A stretch of DNA of 19,452 nucleotides, from the NCBI GenBank assembly GCA_937863905.1, contig CALMHV010000379.1, positions 1 to 19,452 of the forward strand, read 5' to 3'. Source of the DNA: an uncultured Bacillota bacterium (GTDB lineage: Bacteria; Bacillota; Sulfobacillia; UBA995; UBA9673). A model generated the notes under the pieces. That model had not been told where the DNA came from, searched no databases, and saw only the letters and a program-made list of their open reading frames with translations. Made by a program: the position numbers and the translations under genes. How positions within the stretch are numbered: position 1 is the first letter of the stretch; every line of letters begins with the position of its first letter. This document shows, piece after piece, positions 1 to 8,220 of this stretch.

Positions 1-2
1 GC

Positions 3-38
3 AAGAGGGGCTTTATTGCCTGGCTCTTCGACGCCTAG
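3..38 (+). CDS. possible C-terminal tail of a gene cut by the window start
   Basis: The first bases can be read in one frame as KRGFIAWLFDA followed by a TAG stop at 36-38. This could be the last residues of a plus-strand gene that begins outside the window, converging on the minus-strand CBS-ACT gene. Only eleven codons are visible, so function cannot be assigned and chance is a real alternative. Confidence 0.2.
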   Translation, partial: KRGFIAWLFDA

Positions 39-62
39 ACGGCCAGGGGGCGGCCGGGCGGG

Positions 63-692
63 CTAGGCCCAGACCTGCGAGACGTGGGTGACGCGGAAGC
101 CCGCCTCGACCAAAGCGTCTACGACCGGCTTCGGGTCGTCCCCCGCGACGCGGAGGACCACGTCGGCGTGCATCCGGCCAGGCTCGAACGTGACCAGGCT
201 GATGATGCTGAAGCCTTTCTCCCTGACCACCTCGGTCAGGCGAGCGAGTTCGCCGACCTTGTCGTTGACCATCAGGGAGATACGGGTGCCCTTCCGCTCG
301 AGGCCGAGAGCCTCCACGAAGATTCGCAGGAAGTCCGACTCAGTCAAAATGCCGACAACATCATTGTGCTCGTTGATGACGGGTAGGAGACTGATGTCGT
401 GCTTGTGCATGAGCAGGGCGGCTTCCTCGATGATGTCGTCTTCGCGGATGGTGATGGGCTGCTTGGTCATGACCTCCGCCACGAGTGTCTTGGATAGGTA
501 GGTCTCCGGCTGGTGGGCCTCGGCCAGCGGCTGGAGGATGTCCCAGGTGGTGATGACCCCGATCACCTTCCCGTCCTTGGCGACGGGGAGGCCCTCGAAC
601 CCCTTCTCCCGGATGGCCGCGTAGGCCTTGGCCAGCGAGTCGGTCGGGGACACGCAGACACATTTCTTGCTCATGCGGGAACGCACGAACAT
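63..692 (-). CDS. CBS-CBS-ACT domain protein (AcuB-like)
   Basis: A 209-residue soluble protein with two CBS motifs (about residues 5-60 and 72-130; typical segments are GLPVAKDGKVIGVITTWDIL and LLPVINEHNDVVGILTESDF) followed by an ACT domain (about 137-209, beginning RISLMVNDKVGELARL). CBS pairs bind adenine nucleotides and ACT domains bind small metabolites, so a cytoplasmic energy or metabolite sensor is likely. The order and length resemble Bacillus AcuB, but there is no acuA or acuC here, so I give no symbol. The ATG at 692-690 is preceded on the minus strand by GGAAGGAGG about 8 nt away, which supports this start over Met7. It is transcribed divergently from miaB across a gap of about 110 bp. 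The family is clear; the ligand and target are unknown. Confidence 0.88.
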   Translation of the reverse strand: MFVRSRMSKKCVCVSPTDSLAKAYAAIREKGFEGLPVAKDGKVIGVITTWDILQPLAEAHQPETYLSKTLVAEVMTKQPITIREDDIIEEAALLMHKHDISLLPVINEHNDVVGILTESDFLRIFVEALGLERKGTRISLMVNDKVGELARLTEVVREKGFSIISLVTFEPGRMHADVVLRVAGDDPKPVVDALVEAGFRVTHVSQVWA

Positions 693-752
693 GATGGGCG
701 CCTCCTTCCACGTTGATACCTATTACGACACGTCGGGCAAAAACCCCTTGCG

Positions 753-761
753 TGGTATAAT
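753..761 (+). promoter_or_regulatory. extended -10 promoter for miaB
   Basis: TGGTATAAT is a perfect -10 hexamer (756-761) with the extended TGn element, in an AT-richer pocket between divergent genes. The -35 region is poor, as is common for extended -10 promoters. Transcription should begin near 768, giving a leader of about 35 nt before the miaB ATG. It is the only strong sigma-A-type signal ahead of miaB-mutS-mutL-miaA. Confidence 0.65.
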
Positions 762-802
762 ACTCCTGTCCCAGAGCCACGGGGCCAACGGGAGCCAGCA
801 GG

Positions 803-2191
803 ATGCGCCTATCCTACCACATCACGACCTACGGCTGCCAGATGAACGTCCACGACTCCGAGGTCATGGCCGGCCTTCTGGAGGACTGCGGTTACTCGCT
901 GGCCGCCGAGCCGGAGCAGGCCGACCTCATCGTCCTCAACACCTGCTGCGTGCGCGAGACCGCCGAGGAGCGCATCCTCGGCCGCCTCGGTGAACTGCAG
1001 CGGGCCAAGCGAGCGAACCCCGACCTCATCCTAGTGGTCGCGGGTTGCCTTGGCCAGGAGGAAGGCGCCGCCGAGCGCATCCGGCGTCGGGCGGCCCAGG
1101 TCGACCTCATCATGGGTACCCACAACCTCTATCGGCTGCCTGAACTCGTGGCCGAGGTGAGGCGGAAGCGCCGCGCGAAGGCCGCCGGGCGACGGCAGGC
1201 CGCGCCGGCCGGCGGGCCGCTGGTCGAGGTCCTGCCGGGGAAGGGCGAGGGCGTCCACGAGGGCTTGCCCATCCGGCGCGAGGGCGGGGTCAAGGCCTGG
1301 GTCACCATCATGTACGGCTGCGACAACTTCTGCAGCTACTGCATCGTGCCCTACGTGAGGGGTCGCGAGCGGAGCCGCCTGCCTGAGGACGTCCGGCGGG
1401 AGGTCGAGGGTCTCGCGGCTTCCGGGTACCGGGAGGTCATGCTCCTCGGGCAGAACGTAAACTCCTACGGTAGCGACCTCGAGCCCGGCCCCGGGCGGAG
1501 TTTCGCCGGACTCCTGCGCGAACTCGACGGGGTCCCCGGCCTCCTCCGCATCAGGTACACGACTTCGCACCCCCGGAACTTCACCGACGACATCATCGAG
1601 GCCGTGGCCGACTCGGCCCGTGTCTGCGAGAACTTCCATCTCCCGGCGCAGTCCGGGTCGACCCGGGTCCTAGGCCTCATGAACCGCCGCTACACTCGAG
1701 ACGACTACCTGGGCCTCATCGGGCGCATCCGCTCAAGGGTCGCCGGGGCGGGTTTCACGACCGACCTCATCGTGGGGTATCCGGGCGAGACCGCCGCCGA
1801 CTTCGAGGACACCCTGAGCCTGGTGCGCGAGGCGCGGTTCGACTCCGCCTTCACCTTCGCCTACTCTCCGCGGGTGGGAACCCCGGCGGCCAAGCTTCCC
1901 GACCAGATCCCGGCTGAGGTGAAGCAGGAGCGGCTGGAGCGCCTCATCGAGGCCCAGAACGGGGTCAGCCTGGAGATCAACCGGGCCGAGGTCGGCCGGA
2001 CGGTCGAAGTCCTGGTCGAGGGGACGGCCGAGAAGGCGCCCTCGTCCGTCGCCGGCCGGAGCCGGACCAACAAACTGGTCATCGCCGAGCCGGGCGAGGG
2101 ACGGACGGTTTCCGACCTGCTCGGGCGGGAAGTGAAGGTCCGCGTCGAAAGGGCTACGACATGGAGCCTTGAGGGGAGGCTTGTCCCCTGA
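803..2191 (+). CDS. miaB: tRNA-2-methylthio-N6-dimethylallyladenosine synthase MiaB
   Basis: A radical-SAM methylthiotransferase that converts i6A37 of tRNA to ms2i6A37, one step after MiaA. The 462-residue protein has the N-terminal UPF0004 domain with the three cluster cysteines C12 (YGCQMN), C48 (NTCCVRE) and C82 (AGCLGQ). The radical-SAM CxxxCxxC is at C173, C177 and C180 in YGCDNFCSYCIVPYVRGRER, which is diagnostic of MiaB rather than MtaB or RimO. A C-terminal TRAM domain covers about residues 395-460. The ATG at 803 has GGAG 8 nt upstream. The linker at about 120-160 is Arg/Ala-rich and a little longer than usual. It is the first gene of the block and its TGA (2189-2191) overlaps a probable CTG start for mutS. 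Confidence 0.97.
   Translation: MRLSYHITTYGCQMNVHDSEVMAGLLEDCGYSLAAEPEQADLIVLNTCCVRETAEERILGRLGELQRAKRANPDLILVVAGCLGQEEGAAERIRRRAAQVDLIMGTHNLYRLPELVAEVRRKRRAKAAGRRQAAPAGGPLVEVLPGKGEGVHEGLPIRREGGVKAWVTIMYGCDNFCSYCIVPYVRGRERSRLPEDVRREVEGLAASGYREVMLLGQNVNSYGSDLEPGPGRSFAGLLRELDGVPGLLRIRYTTSHPRNFTDDIIEAVADSARVCENFHLPAQSGSTRVLGLMNRRYTRDDYLGLIGRIRSRVAGAGFTTDLIVGYPGETAADFEDTLSLVREARFDSAFTFAYSPRVGTPAAKLPDQIPAEVKQERLERLIEAQNGVSLEINRAEVGRTVEVLVEGTAEKAPSSVAGRSRTNKLVIAEPGEGRTVSDLLGREVKVRVERATTWSLEGRLVP
2171..2190 (+). promoter_or_regulatory. Shine-Dalgarno plus probable CTG start of mutS
   Basis: GAGGGGAGG (2171-2179) lies 8 nt before CTG at 2188-2190, which is in frame with mutS and overlaps the miaB TGA as CTGA. 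The first in-frame ATG (2239) has no recognisable Shine-Dalgarno. This arrangement supports translational coupling and a CTG start that adds 17 residues to MutS. Confidence 0.5.
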
Positions 2192-2238
2192 CGACGACCT
2201 CCGGCGGACACCCGTCGCCCGGCGAACTAGCGACTCCG

Positions 2239-4884
2239 ATGATGAAGCAGTACCAGCGGATAAAGGCCGCCCATCCGGACGCCATCCTTCTCTTCCGGCT
2301 GGGCGACTTCTATGAGATGTTCTTCGGCGACGCCGAGGTCGGGGCCCGGGAACTGGAGATCACCCTGACCTCGCGCACCACGGGCGCGGGCGGGCGCGTG
2401 CCGATGTGCGGCGTGCCCTACCACGCCGTCGAGGCCTACCTCTCACGCCTGGTCGAGAAGGGCTATCGGGTGGCCGTCTGCGACCAGGTGGAGGACCCCC
2501 GGAAGGCCGTGGGTCTGGTCCGGCGGGAGGTCGTGCGGGTCGTCACTCCCGGAACCTTGCTCGACCCGGCGGCCCTGCCGGAGAAGGGCAACAACTACAT
2601 CGCGGCCGTGGCCTCAAGCGTGGCCGGGGCTTCGAGGCATCGGGTCTACGGCTTGGCCGTACTGGACTACTCGACCGGGGAGTTCCGCGCGATGGAGTTC
2701 GCCGGGGAGGCCGGGCTCGCGCGCCTGACGGACGAACTCGCCTGTCTGGAACCGGCGGAGGTGGTCGTCCAGCCCACGGCGGGAGAGGATGTCGAGCTGG
2801 GGCGGACCCTCGCGCGAGTCCTCCGCCGGGCGCCCGCCACCTACGCTGAACAGGCCTTCCGCCCGGCCCGAGCCGCCGAGACTCTCCTCGGGCACTTTGG
2901 CGTCGTCTCGCTCGAGAGCTACGGTTGCGCGGACAAGCCCCTGGCGGTGGCGGCCGCGGGCGGTCTTCTCGCCTACCTCCGGGAGACCGGGGTGGGCACC
3001 CTGGAGCACATCCGGGCTCTCCGTACCGACACCGGGGGCGAGGTCATGGCCCTGGACGCCGCGACCCGCCGCAACCTGGAGCTGGTCGAACCCCTCCGGC
3101 CGGGCGGTGGCGGGGGACGGGTGAGGCAAGGCACTCTGCTGGCGGTCCTCGACCACACCGTGACCTCGGCCGGCGGGCGGCTCCTACGCTCCTGGCTGCT
3201 GCATCCGTTGACGGGTCTGGAGCCCATCCAGGCCCGGCAGGCGGCCGTGGCTGAACTGGCCCAAGGCCATCTCGTGCGTGAAGAACTCCGGGCCGAACTG
3301 CGGCAGGTCTACGACCTGGAGCGTCTGGTCACCCGGGCGGCAGCCGGGGCGGCCGGAGCCAGGGACCTCCTGGCCCTGCGGGATTCGCTCGCCGCGGTGC
3401 CGGCCATCCGGACGGGCCTGGAGAGTGCCACGGCCCCGCTCCTGGGCGAACTCGCGGGCCGACTCGACCCCGTGACGGAAGTGGGCGACCTCATCCGGGC
3501 GGCTCTGGTCGACAACCCGCCGGTCGGGCTGAAGGACGGCGGGCTCATCCGGCCCGCCTACTCGCCCGAGGCCGACGTGCTGCGTGAGGCGGCGACCGGG
3601 GGCAAGGCCTGGGTCGCCGGTCTTGAGGTCGAGGAGAGGCGACGCACCGGGGTGAAGTCGCTGAAGGTCGGGTACAACCAGGTCTTCGGGTACTACATCG
3701 AGGTGACCCGGCCGAACCTCGGCGCCGTCCCGCCCGAATACGAGCGACGCCAGACCCTGGCCAACGCGGAGCGGTTCGTGACGCCCGAACTCAAGGAGCG
3801 GGAAGCGGTCATCCTCGGCGCGGAGGAAAGGCTGGCGTCCCTGGAGTACGAGATTTTCGTGTCCGTGCGGGAGCGGGCCGCGGCGGAGGCCGCGCGTATC
3901 CAGGCTACGGCCGGCGCGGTGGCCACGCTCGACTGCCTTTTGGCCTTAGCCGAAGCGGCCCGGCGGTACGGGTACGTCCGGCCCGAGGTCGGGGACCAAC
4001 CGGGCCTGGTCATCAAAGGCGGCCGGCACCCCGTGGTGGAGAGGCTGCAGTCCACCGAGGAGTTCGTCCCCAACGATTGCACCCTGGGCGGCGCCGAGCC
4101 GGCTTTCGCCATCATCACCGGGCCGAACATGGCCGGCAAGAGCACCTACTGCCGCCAGGTGGCCCTGATCGTTCTCATGGCCCAGATGGGCAGCTTGGTC
4201 CCGGCGGACGCGGCCCGCCTCGGCCTGGTCGACCGTATCTTCACCCGCATCGGCGCCTCGGACGAACTGAGCGGTGGGCGCAGCACCTTCCTGGTCGAGA
4301 TGAGCGAGACGGCCAACATCCTTCATCACGCCACCAGCCGCAGCCTGATCATCCTGGACGAGATCGGGCGGGGGACGAGCACCTACGACGGTCTGAGCCT
4401 GGCCTGGGCGGTGGCCGAGCACATCGCGGTCGACCTTGGTTCCCTGACCCTTTTTGCCACGCACTACCACGAACTCACCGAACTGGAGCAGCGTCTCCCC
4501 GGCGTGGTCAACTACTGCATCTCCGTCCGCGAGACGGGTGAGGACATCGTGTTCCTACGGAAAGTGGCCCGGGGGGCCGTGGACCGGAGCTACGGCATCC
4601 AGGTCGCCCGGCTCGCCGGGTTGCCGGCCCCCATCATCGGGCGGGCCCGCGAGATCCTGCACGAACTGGAGACGGCGGCGGCGCTCCACGGGGCGCGGGA
4701 CGAGGTGGCGGCGGGCGCCTTTGAGGGCTCTTTGCGCCGGGCCAGCCAGATGGTGCTCTTCGAGGCGCCTCCTTCGGAGACAGAGCGTGAGATCGCCGAC
4801 CTCGACCTGGTGAACCTGACGCCGCTCGAGGCCCTGACCAGGCTCTACGCCCTTCAGGAACGGCTGAGGAAGGGGAGGGGCTGA
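2239..4884 (+). CDS. mutS: DNA mismatch repair protein MutS
   Basis: Recognises mismatches and small loops and, with ATP, recruits MutL. From ATG 2239 it has 881 residues. The mismatch-reading Phe-x-Glu is F24/E26 in LGDFYEMF, near the N-terminus. Connector and lever domains follow, then the ABC ATPase: Walker A GPNMAGKST at 628-636, signature segment DELSGGRSTFLVEM, Walker B LIILDEIGRGTSTYDG (D707, E708) and the FATHYHEL loop. The family N-terminus normally reads TPMMKQY; here the codons just before 2239 encode Ala-Thr-Pro in frame, and a good Shine-Dalgarno sits 8 nt before CTG 2188. The true protein is therefore probably 898 residues starting at 2188. The stop is 4 nt before the mutL GTG, so the two are co-translated. 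Confidence 0.97.
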   Translation: MMKQYQRIKAAHPDAILLFRLGDFYEMFFGDAEVGARELEITLTSRTTGAGGRVPMCGVPYHAVEAYLSRLVEKGYRVAVCDQVEDPRKAVGLVRREVVRVVTPGTLLDPAALPEKGNNYIAAVASSVAGASRHRVYGLAVLDYSTGEFRAMEFAGEAGLARLTDELACLEPAEVVVQPTAGEDVELGRTLARVLRRAPATYAEQAFRPARAAETLLGHFGVVSLESYGCADKPLAVAAAGGLLAYLRETGVGTLEHIRALRTDTGGEVMALDAATRRNLELVEPLRPGGGGGRVRQGTLLAVLDHTVTSAGGRLLRSWLLHPLTGLEPIQARQAAVAELAQGHLVREELRAELRQVYDLERLVTRAAAGAAGARDLLALRDSLAAVPAIRTGLESATAPLLGELAGRLDPVTEVGDLIRAALVDNPPVGLKDGGLIRPAYSPEADVLREAATGGKAWVAGLEVEERRRTGVKSLKVGYNQVFGYYIEVTRPNLGAVPPEYERRQTLANAERFVTPELKEREAVILGAEERLASLEYEIFVSVRERAAAEAARIQATAGAVATLDCLLALAEAARRYGYVRPEVGDQPGLVIKGGRHPVVERLQSTEEFVPNDCTLGGAEPAFAIITGPNMAGKSTYCRQVALIVLMAQMGSLVPADAARLGLVDRIFTRIGASDELSGGRSTFLVEMSETANILHHATSRSLIILDEIGRGTSTYDGLSLAWAVAEHIAVDLGSLTLFATHYHELTELEQRLPGVVNYCISVRETGEDIVFLRKVARGAVDRSYGIQVARLAGLPAPIIGRAREILHELETAAALHGARDEVAAGAFEGSLRRASQMVLFEAPPSETEREIADLDLVNLTPLEALTRLYALQERLRKGRG

Positions 4885-4888
4885 TCCC

Positions 4889-6763
4889 GTGGGCCGCATC
4901 GTTGTCCTGGACGCGATCACCGCCGGCCGCATCGCCGCTGGAGAGGTCGTCGAGCGCCCGGCCTCCGTGGTCAAGGAACTGGTCGAGAACGCCTTAGACG
5001 CCGGGGCCAGGCGCATCGAGGTCGAACTTGAGGACGGTGGCCGCACCCTGATCAAGGTGGCCGACGACGGCGAGGGCATGGACGCCCCTGACGCGCGATT
5101 GGCCTTCGAGCGGCACGCGACGAGCAAGCTCACCTCGGCTGAGGACCTGGATGACGTGGGCACTTACGGCTTCCGGGGGGAGGCCCTGCCGTCCATCGGG
5201 GCGGTGGCCCGGGTGAGGTTGGTCTCCTGCCTGCCGGAGGCGGGTGAAGGCGTCGAGGTTCTCTGCGAAGGAGGCCTCGTGAGCGAGCCGAGGCCGGGCC
5301 CCGCCCGACCCGGCACCGTGGTCTGGGTGAGAGACCTCTACTTCAACACCCCGGCGCGACGGCAGGCCATGCGGTCGGCGGCGGCCGAGGTGGCCCGGGT
5401 GTCGGAGGTGGCCGGGACCCTGGCCCTGGCCGTGCCCGGCGTGGCTCTGAGCCTGGTGAGCGAGGGGAAGCTCCTCTGGTCCACCCCCGGGTCGGGGAGC
5501 CTGGAGGACGCCGTGGTGGCCCTTTTCGGCGCGGAGTTCGCCCGGAGCGTCATCGCCGTCGATGGCCGGTCCGGTCCGGTGCGGGTGACCGGGCTGGCCG
5601 GTCTGCCGGCCGTGGCCCGGCGCGACGGGAAGCGCCAGTACCTTTTCTGCAACGCCCGGCCCATCAACCCTAAGCTCCTGCGGGGCGCCTACGAGGAGGC
5701 CTACCGCACTCTCCTCCAGGCCGGTCGGACGCCCGTGTTCATCCTGAACCTCAGCCTTGAGCCGGCGTCGGTCGACGTCAACATCCATCCGGCGAAGACG
5801 CAGGTGAGGTTCCGCGACCACGGTCTGGTCTACCGGGCGACTCTTTCCGCCTTGCGGGCGGCCCTGGGCCGGGCCGACCTCTTCGGCGGACGGCTGGCTG
5901 GATACCCGGCGGCGCGGGAGACCGCGTCCGCGGCGGAGACCGCCGTACCCGCCGACTGGCGCGACGTCCTGGGGAGGGGCGCCGGCTGGTTCGGGCGCGA
6001 GACCTTACCCCCGTATGCGGCGGACGACGCGTCCGAGTCGCCGGAGAGCCGAGGGGGAGATTGGGCGTGGCCGCGGGACCTGGCCTACCTCGGGCAGGTG
6101 GGAAGGACCTTTCTCGTGGCGCGGGCGGCCGACGGGCTCTACGTCATCGACCAGCACGCGGCCCACGAGCGCGTTGTCTTGGAGCGACTGGTGGCCGCCG
6201 GGGCCGGAGAGGTCGACCCCGAGGCCCGGACCGACCAGCAACTCCTGGCCGTGCCGGTGACGGTGGAACTCGCCCCGGGCGAGGAGGACGTCCTGGAGCG
6301 GAGTCTGGCCTTCCTGCGCCGGGTCGGCTTTGAACTCGAGGCCTTCGGCGGGCGGACGGTCCTCATCCGGGCCGTGCCGGCCGTCCTGTCCGGCGTGCCC
6401 GTCGGGGGTCTGATCGCGGATTTCCTCGACCGCCTGGGGGCGGAAGGGGGGCCCGGGACGGGCGCCGAGAGGGCGGGGGCTGAGAGGGCGGGGGCTGAGG
6501 AAACAGGCGCCGAGAACGCGGGCGTTCCCGGCGCAAGGGGGAGCCTGGCGGCCAGCTTCGACCGCTTCCGGGCCGCCCGGGTGATGGCCGCCTGCCAGGC
6601 CTCCCTGAAGGCCGGGCAAGGCCTTTCCGAGGCCGAGGCGGAGGCCCTTCTCGGGGACCTCGGGCGGACGTCGGAGCCGAGGACCTGCCCGCACGGGAGA
6701 CCGACCCTTCTGCGCATCGGCCTGGACGAGCTGGAGCGCAGCTTCGGACGCGGACGGGGGTAG
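4889..6763 (+). CDS. mutL: DNA mismatch repair endonuclease MutL
   Basis: GHKL ATPase that couples MutS to strand incision. The N-terminal domain shows ELVENALDAGA (E33, N34), DDGEGM, RHATSK and YGFRGEAL. The C-terminal domain carries the metal-binding nuclease motif DQHA-x2-E-x4-E (D421-E432), a second motif ACQASLKAG and the CPHGRPT motif. It is therefore a nicking MutL, as expected in bacteria lacking MutH. The GTG start at 4889 follows GGGGAGGGG, 4 nt after the mutS stop. At 624 residues it is near family length, but it has an unusual Gly-Ala-Glu pentapeptide repeat (residues 525-544) inserted in the C-terminal domain between the helix ending IADFLDRL and the region leading to ACQASLKAG. 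Confidence 0.97.
   Translation: MGRIVVLDAITAGRIAAGEVVERPASVVKELVENALDAGARRIEVELEDGGRTLIKVADDGEGMDAPDARLAFERHATSKLTSAEDLDDVGTYGFRGEALPSIGAVARVRLVSCLPEAGEGVEVLCEGGLVSEPRPGPARPGTVVWVRDLYFNTPARRQAMRSAAAEVARVSEVAGTLALAVPGVALSLVSEGKLLWSTPGSGSLEDAVVALFGAEFARSVIAVDGRSGPVRVTGLAGLPAVARRDGKRQYLFCNARPINPKLLRGAYEEAYRTLLQAGRTPVFILNLSLEPASVDVNIHPAKTQVRFRDHGLVYRATLSALRAALGRADLFGGRLAGYPAARETASAAETAVPADWRDVLGRGAGWFGRETLPPYAADDASESPESRGGDWAWPRDLAYLGQVGRTFLVARAADGLYVIDQHAAHERVVLERLVAAGAGEVDPEARTDQQLLAVPVTVELAPGEEDVLERSLAFLRRVGFELEAFGGRTVLIRAVPAVLSGVPVGGLIADFLDRLGAEGGPGTGAERAGAERAGAEETGAENAGVPGARGSLAASFDRFRAARVMAACQASLKAGQGLSEAEAEALLGDLGRTSEPRTCPHGRPTLLRIGLDELERSFGRGRG
6461..6520 (+). repeat. 15-bp tandem repeat inside mutL
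   Basis: Four in-frame 15-bp units encode GAERA, GAERA, GAEET and GAENA (MutL residues 525-544), followed by a weaker GVPGA. The units are in phase with the reading frame and diverge mostly in the third and fourth copies, as expected of a slippage-prone low-complexity insert. They sit inside the MutL C-terminal domain. Confidence 0.8.
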
Positions 6764-6772
6764 GCGACCCAG

Positions 6773-7729
6773 GTGCTGACGCTTCCCGCGCTTCCCGTCA
6801 TCGTGATCACCGGCCCGACGGCGGTGGGCAAGACCGAACTCGCCCTCAGCGTCGCCGCGGCTCTGCCGACCGGGGCCGAGATAGTCTCGGCCGACTCCAT
6901 GCAGGTCTACCGGGGCCTGGACATCGGCACGGCCAAGCCCACTCCGGCCGAGCGGGCGGCGTTTCCCCACCACCTCATCGACATCGTGGACCCCGTCGAA
7001 CCGTTCAACGTGGCCGACTGGGTCGCCCTGGCCCGGCCGCTCCTCGAGGACATCCGGGGGCGCGGGCGGGTGCCCATCGTCTCCGGAGGAACGCCCCTCT
7101 ACTTGGAGGCCCTTCTTGGGAGATTCGCCCTGGCGGCCGGGGCCGGGCCCGACCCGGAGACCCGGGCCAGGCTGGGCCGTCTGGCCGACAGGTACGGGCT
7201 CGCCCATCTTTGGGGACAACTCGCGGCGGTGGATCCGGTGGCCGCGGCCCGCATCCATCCCGCGGACCGAAAACGCACCGTCAGAGGGCTTGAAGTGTAC
7301 CTTGGTACCGGACGACCGCTCTCCCAGCTTGAGAGACGGGCGGGGCTCGAGAAACCGCGCGTCCCGGAGCCGGTGCTCTTCTTCGGACTGTGGCGCCCCC
7401 GGGAGGAACTCGCCGGCCGGATCGAGGCCCGCGTGCGGACGATGCTCGACGCCGGCCTGGTGGAGGAAGTGCGCGGGCTCCTGGCCGGGGGTTTGCCCGC
7501 CGACCTTCCGGCCATGCAGGGAGTGGGCTACAAGGAGGTCGCCGACTACCTGGGGGGGCGGCTCAACCTGGAAGAGGCGGCCTCGCTCATCGCCCGGAAC
7601 ACGAGGCGACTGGCCAAAAGACAGATGACCTGGCTCCGCGCCGACCCACGCATACGCTGGCTAAGAGGGGGCATCAATATACCGGCTAGCGTGGAACTAA
7701 TTACCACCTCGGCGGGAGGAAAAACGTGA
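6773..7729 (+). CDS. miaA: tRNA dimethylallyltransferase MiaA
   Basis: Transfers the dimethylallyl group to A37 of tRNAs reading UNN codons, making the substrate of MiaB. The 318-residue protein has a P-loop GPTAVGKT at 14-21, the family signatures [19 protein letters not shown] and [18 protein letters not shown], the [12 protein letters not shown] segment, [18 protein letters not shown] and the C-terminal [14 protein letters not shown]. The GTG at 6773 lies 9 nt after the mutL stop with a G-rich stretch upstream. The last 20 or so residues (after the final conserved Trp-Leu-Arg block) are coded by unusually A+T-rich DNA, probably because this stretch doubles as the upstream region of hfq. 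Its TGA overlaps a GTG (7726) that has its own Shine-Dalgarno. Confidence 0.97.
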   Translation: MLTLPALPVIVITGPTAVGKTELALSVAAALPTGAEIVSADSMQVYRGLDIGTAKPTPAERAAFPHHLIDIVDPVEPFNVADWVALARPLLEDIRGRGRVPIVSGGTPLYLEALLGRFALAAGAGPDPETRARLGRLADRYGLAHLWGQLAAVDPVAAARIHPADRKRTVRGLEVYLGTGRPLSQLERRAGLEKPRVPEPVLFFGLWRPREELAGRIEARVRTMLDAGLVEEVRGLLAGGLPADLPAMQGVGYKEVADYLGGRLNLEEAASLIARNTRRLAKRQMTWLRADPRIRWLRGGINIPASVELITTSAGGKT

Positions 7730-7791
7730 CTCTTGACAGAATGTTGGTGCCCACACAGGGCCAAAGAAGCCTGAGGAGAGACACAAACATA
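7709..7791 (+). promoter_or_regulatory. hfq leader with competing start and purine-rich element
   Basis: GGGAGGA (7714-7720) precedes GTG 7726, which overlaps the miaA stop as GTGA and is in frame with hfq. A second Shine-Dalgarno-like GAGGAGAG (7773-7780) precedes ATG 7792 by 11 nt. The 66 nt between the two starts are A-rich and use codons rare for this genome (AGA, AGG, ACA, ATA, TTG), so they look like leader rather than coding DNA. The A/G-rich stretch resembles distal-face Hfq ligands, which suggests autoregulation; that part is inference. Confidence 0.45.
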
Positions 7792-8094
7792 ATGGTGCGC
7801 ACACCCACCAATCTCCAGGACGCTATGCTCAATCAGATCCGCAAGGAGAACGTCCCGGTTACGGTGTACCTCGTGAACGGCGTCCAACTCAAGGGCGTCA
7901 TCCGGGCCTTCGACAACTTCACGGTGATGCTCGAGTACGAGGGTAAGCAACTCATGGTCTACAAGCACGCCATTTCCACCGTCAGCCCGGTGCGGGCCGT
8001 CAACTACGCTCAGAACGCCAGCGAGCGCCGGCCGGCCGCGCCGGCTCCGGACACGCCGGCTCCGGATACGCCACCGACGATCACCTCGCCATAG
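7792..8094 (+). CDS. hfq: RNA chaperone Hfq
   Basis: Hexameric Sm-like RNA-binding protein. From ATG 7792 it is 100 residues. The N-terminal helix [12 protein letters not shown] contains Q9 and D10, equivalent to the uridine-binding Gln8/Asp9 of E. coli. Sm1 runs through [19 protein letters not shown] with F43 following. Sm2 has YKHAIST with K58/H59 matching the conserved Lys-His. A Pro/Ala tail follows, with APDTP repeated twice; this is longer than the short tails typical of Bacillota Hfq. GTG 7726 has the better-spaced Shine-Dalgarno and would add 22 residues, but those are absent from known Hfq N-termini and have poor codon use, so I prefer 7792. It sits in the miaA-hfq arrangement also seen in proteobacteria and many clostridia. 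Confidence 0.95.
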   Translation: MVRTPTNLQDAMLNQIRKENVPVTVYLVNGVQLKGVIRAFDNFTVMLEYEGKQLMVYKHAISTVSPVRAVNYAQNASERRPAAPAPDTPAPDTPPTITSP

Positions 8095-8132
8095 GGGCCG
8101 GAGCGCCGGCCGACTCGGCAAGACACATGAAG

Positions 8133-8160
8133 GAAGCCCGGGCCAAGCGGCCCGGGCTTC
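8133..8160 (+). terminator. intrinsic terminator after hfq
   Basis: A perfect 12-bp GC-rich inverted repeat, GAAGCCCGGGCC / GGCCCGGGCTTC, encloses a 4-nt AAGC loop, about 39 nt after the hfq stop. The downstream tract (GTCGTCTCTTT) is only moderately T-rich, as is common in high-GC genomes. It ends the miaB-hfq block. Confidence 0.85.
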
Positions 8161-8178
8161 GTCGTCTCTTTGCCCGCC

Positions 8179-8220
8179 CCACGGCTGCGGTTCGCCGCCC
8201 CACGGCCGCGGTTCGCCGCC
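8179..8220 (+). repeat. two tandem 21-bp repeats
   Basis: Two adjacent 21-bp copies (8179-8199 and 8200-8220), beginning CCACGG and ending TTCGCCGCC, differ by one T/C substitution; a short remnant follows. They lie between the hfq terminator and the AAA+ ATPase gene. No coding role is evident. Confidence 0.7.

Noticed and set aside
6005..7258. Minus-strand frame of about 417 codons opposite mutL and miaA
   Set aside because: It is opposite the conserved MutL C-terminal and MiaA motifs and shows only low-complexity Pro/Gly/Arg composition.
7733..7738. Perfect TTGACA upstream of hfq
   Set aside because: No -10-like hexamer follows at 16-18 bp, so I do not call a promoter.
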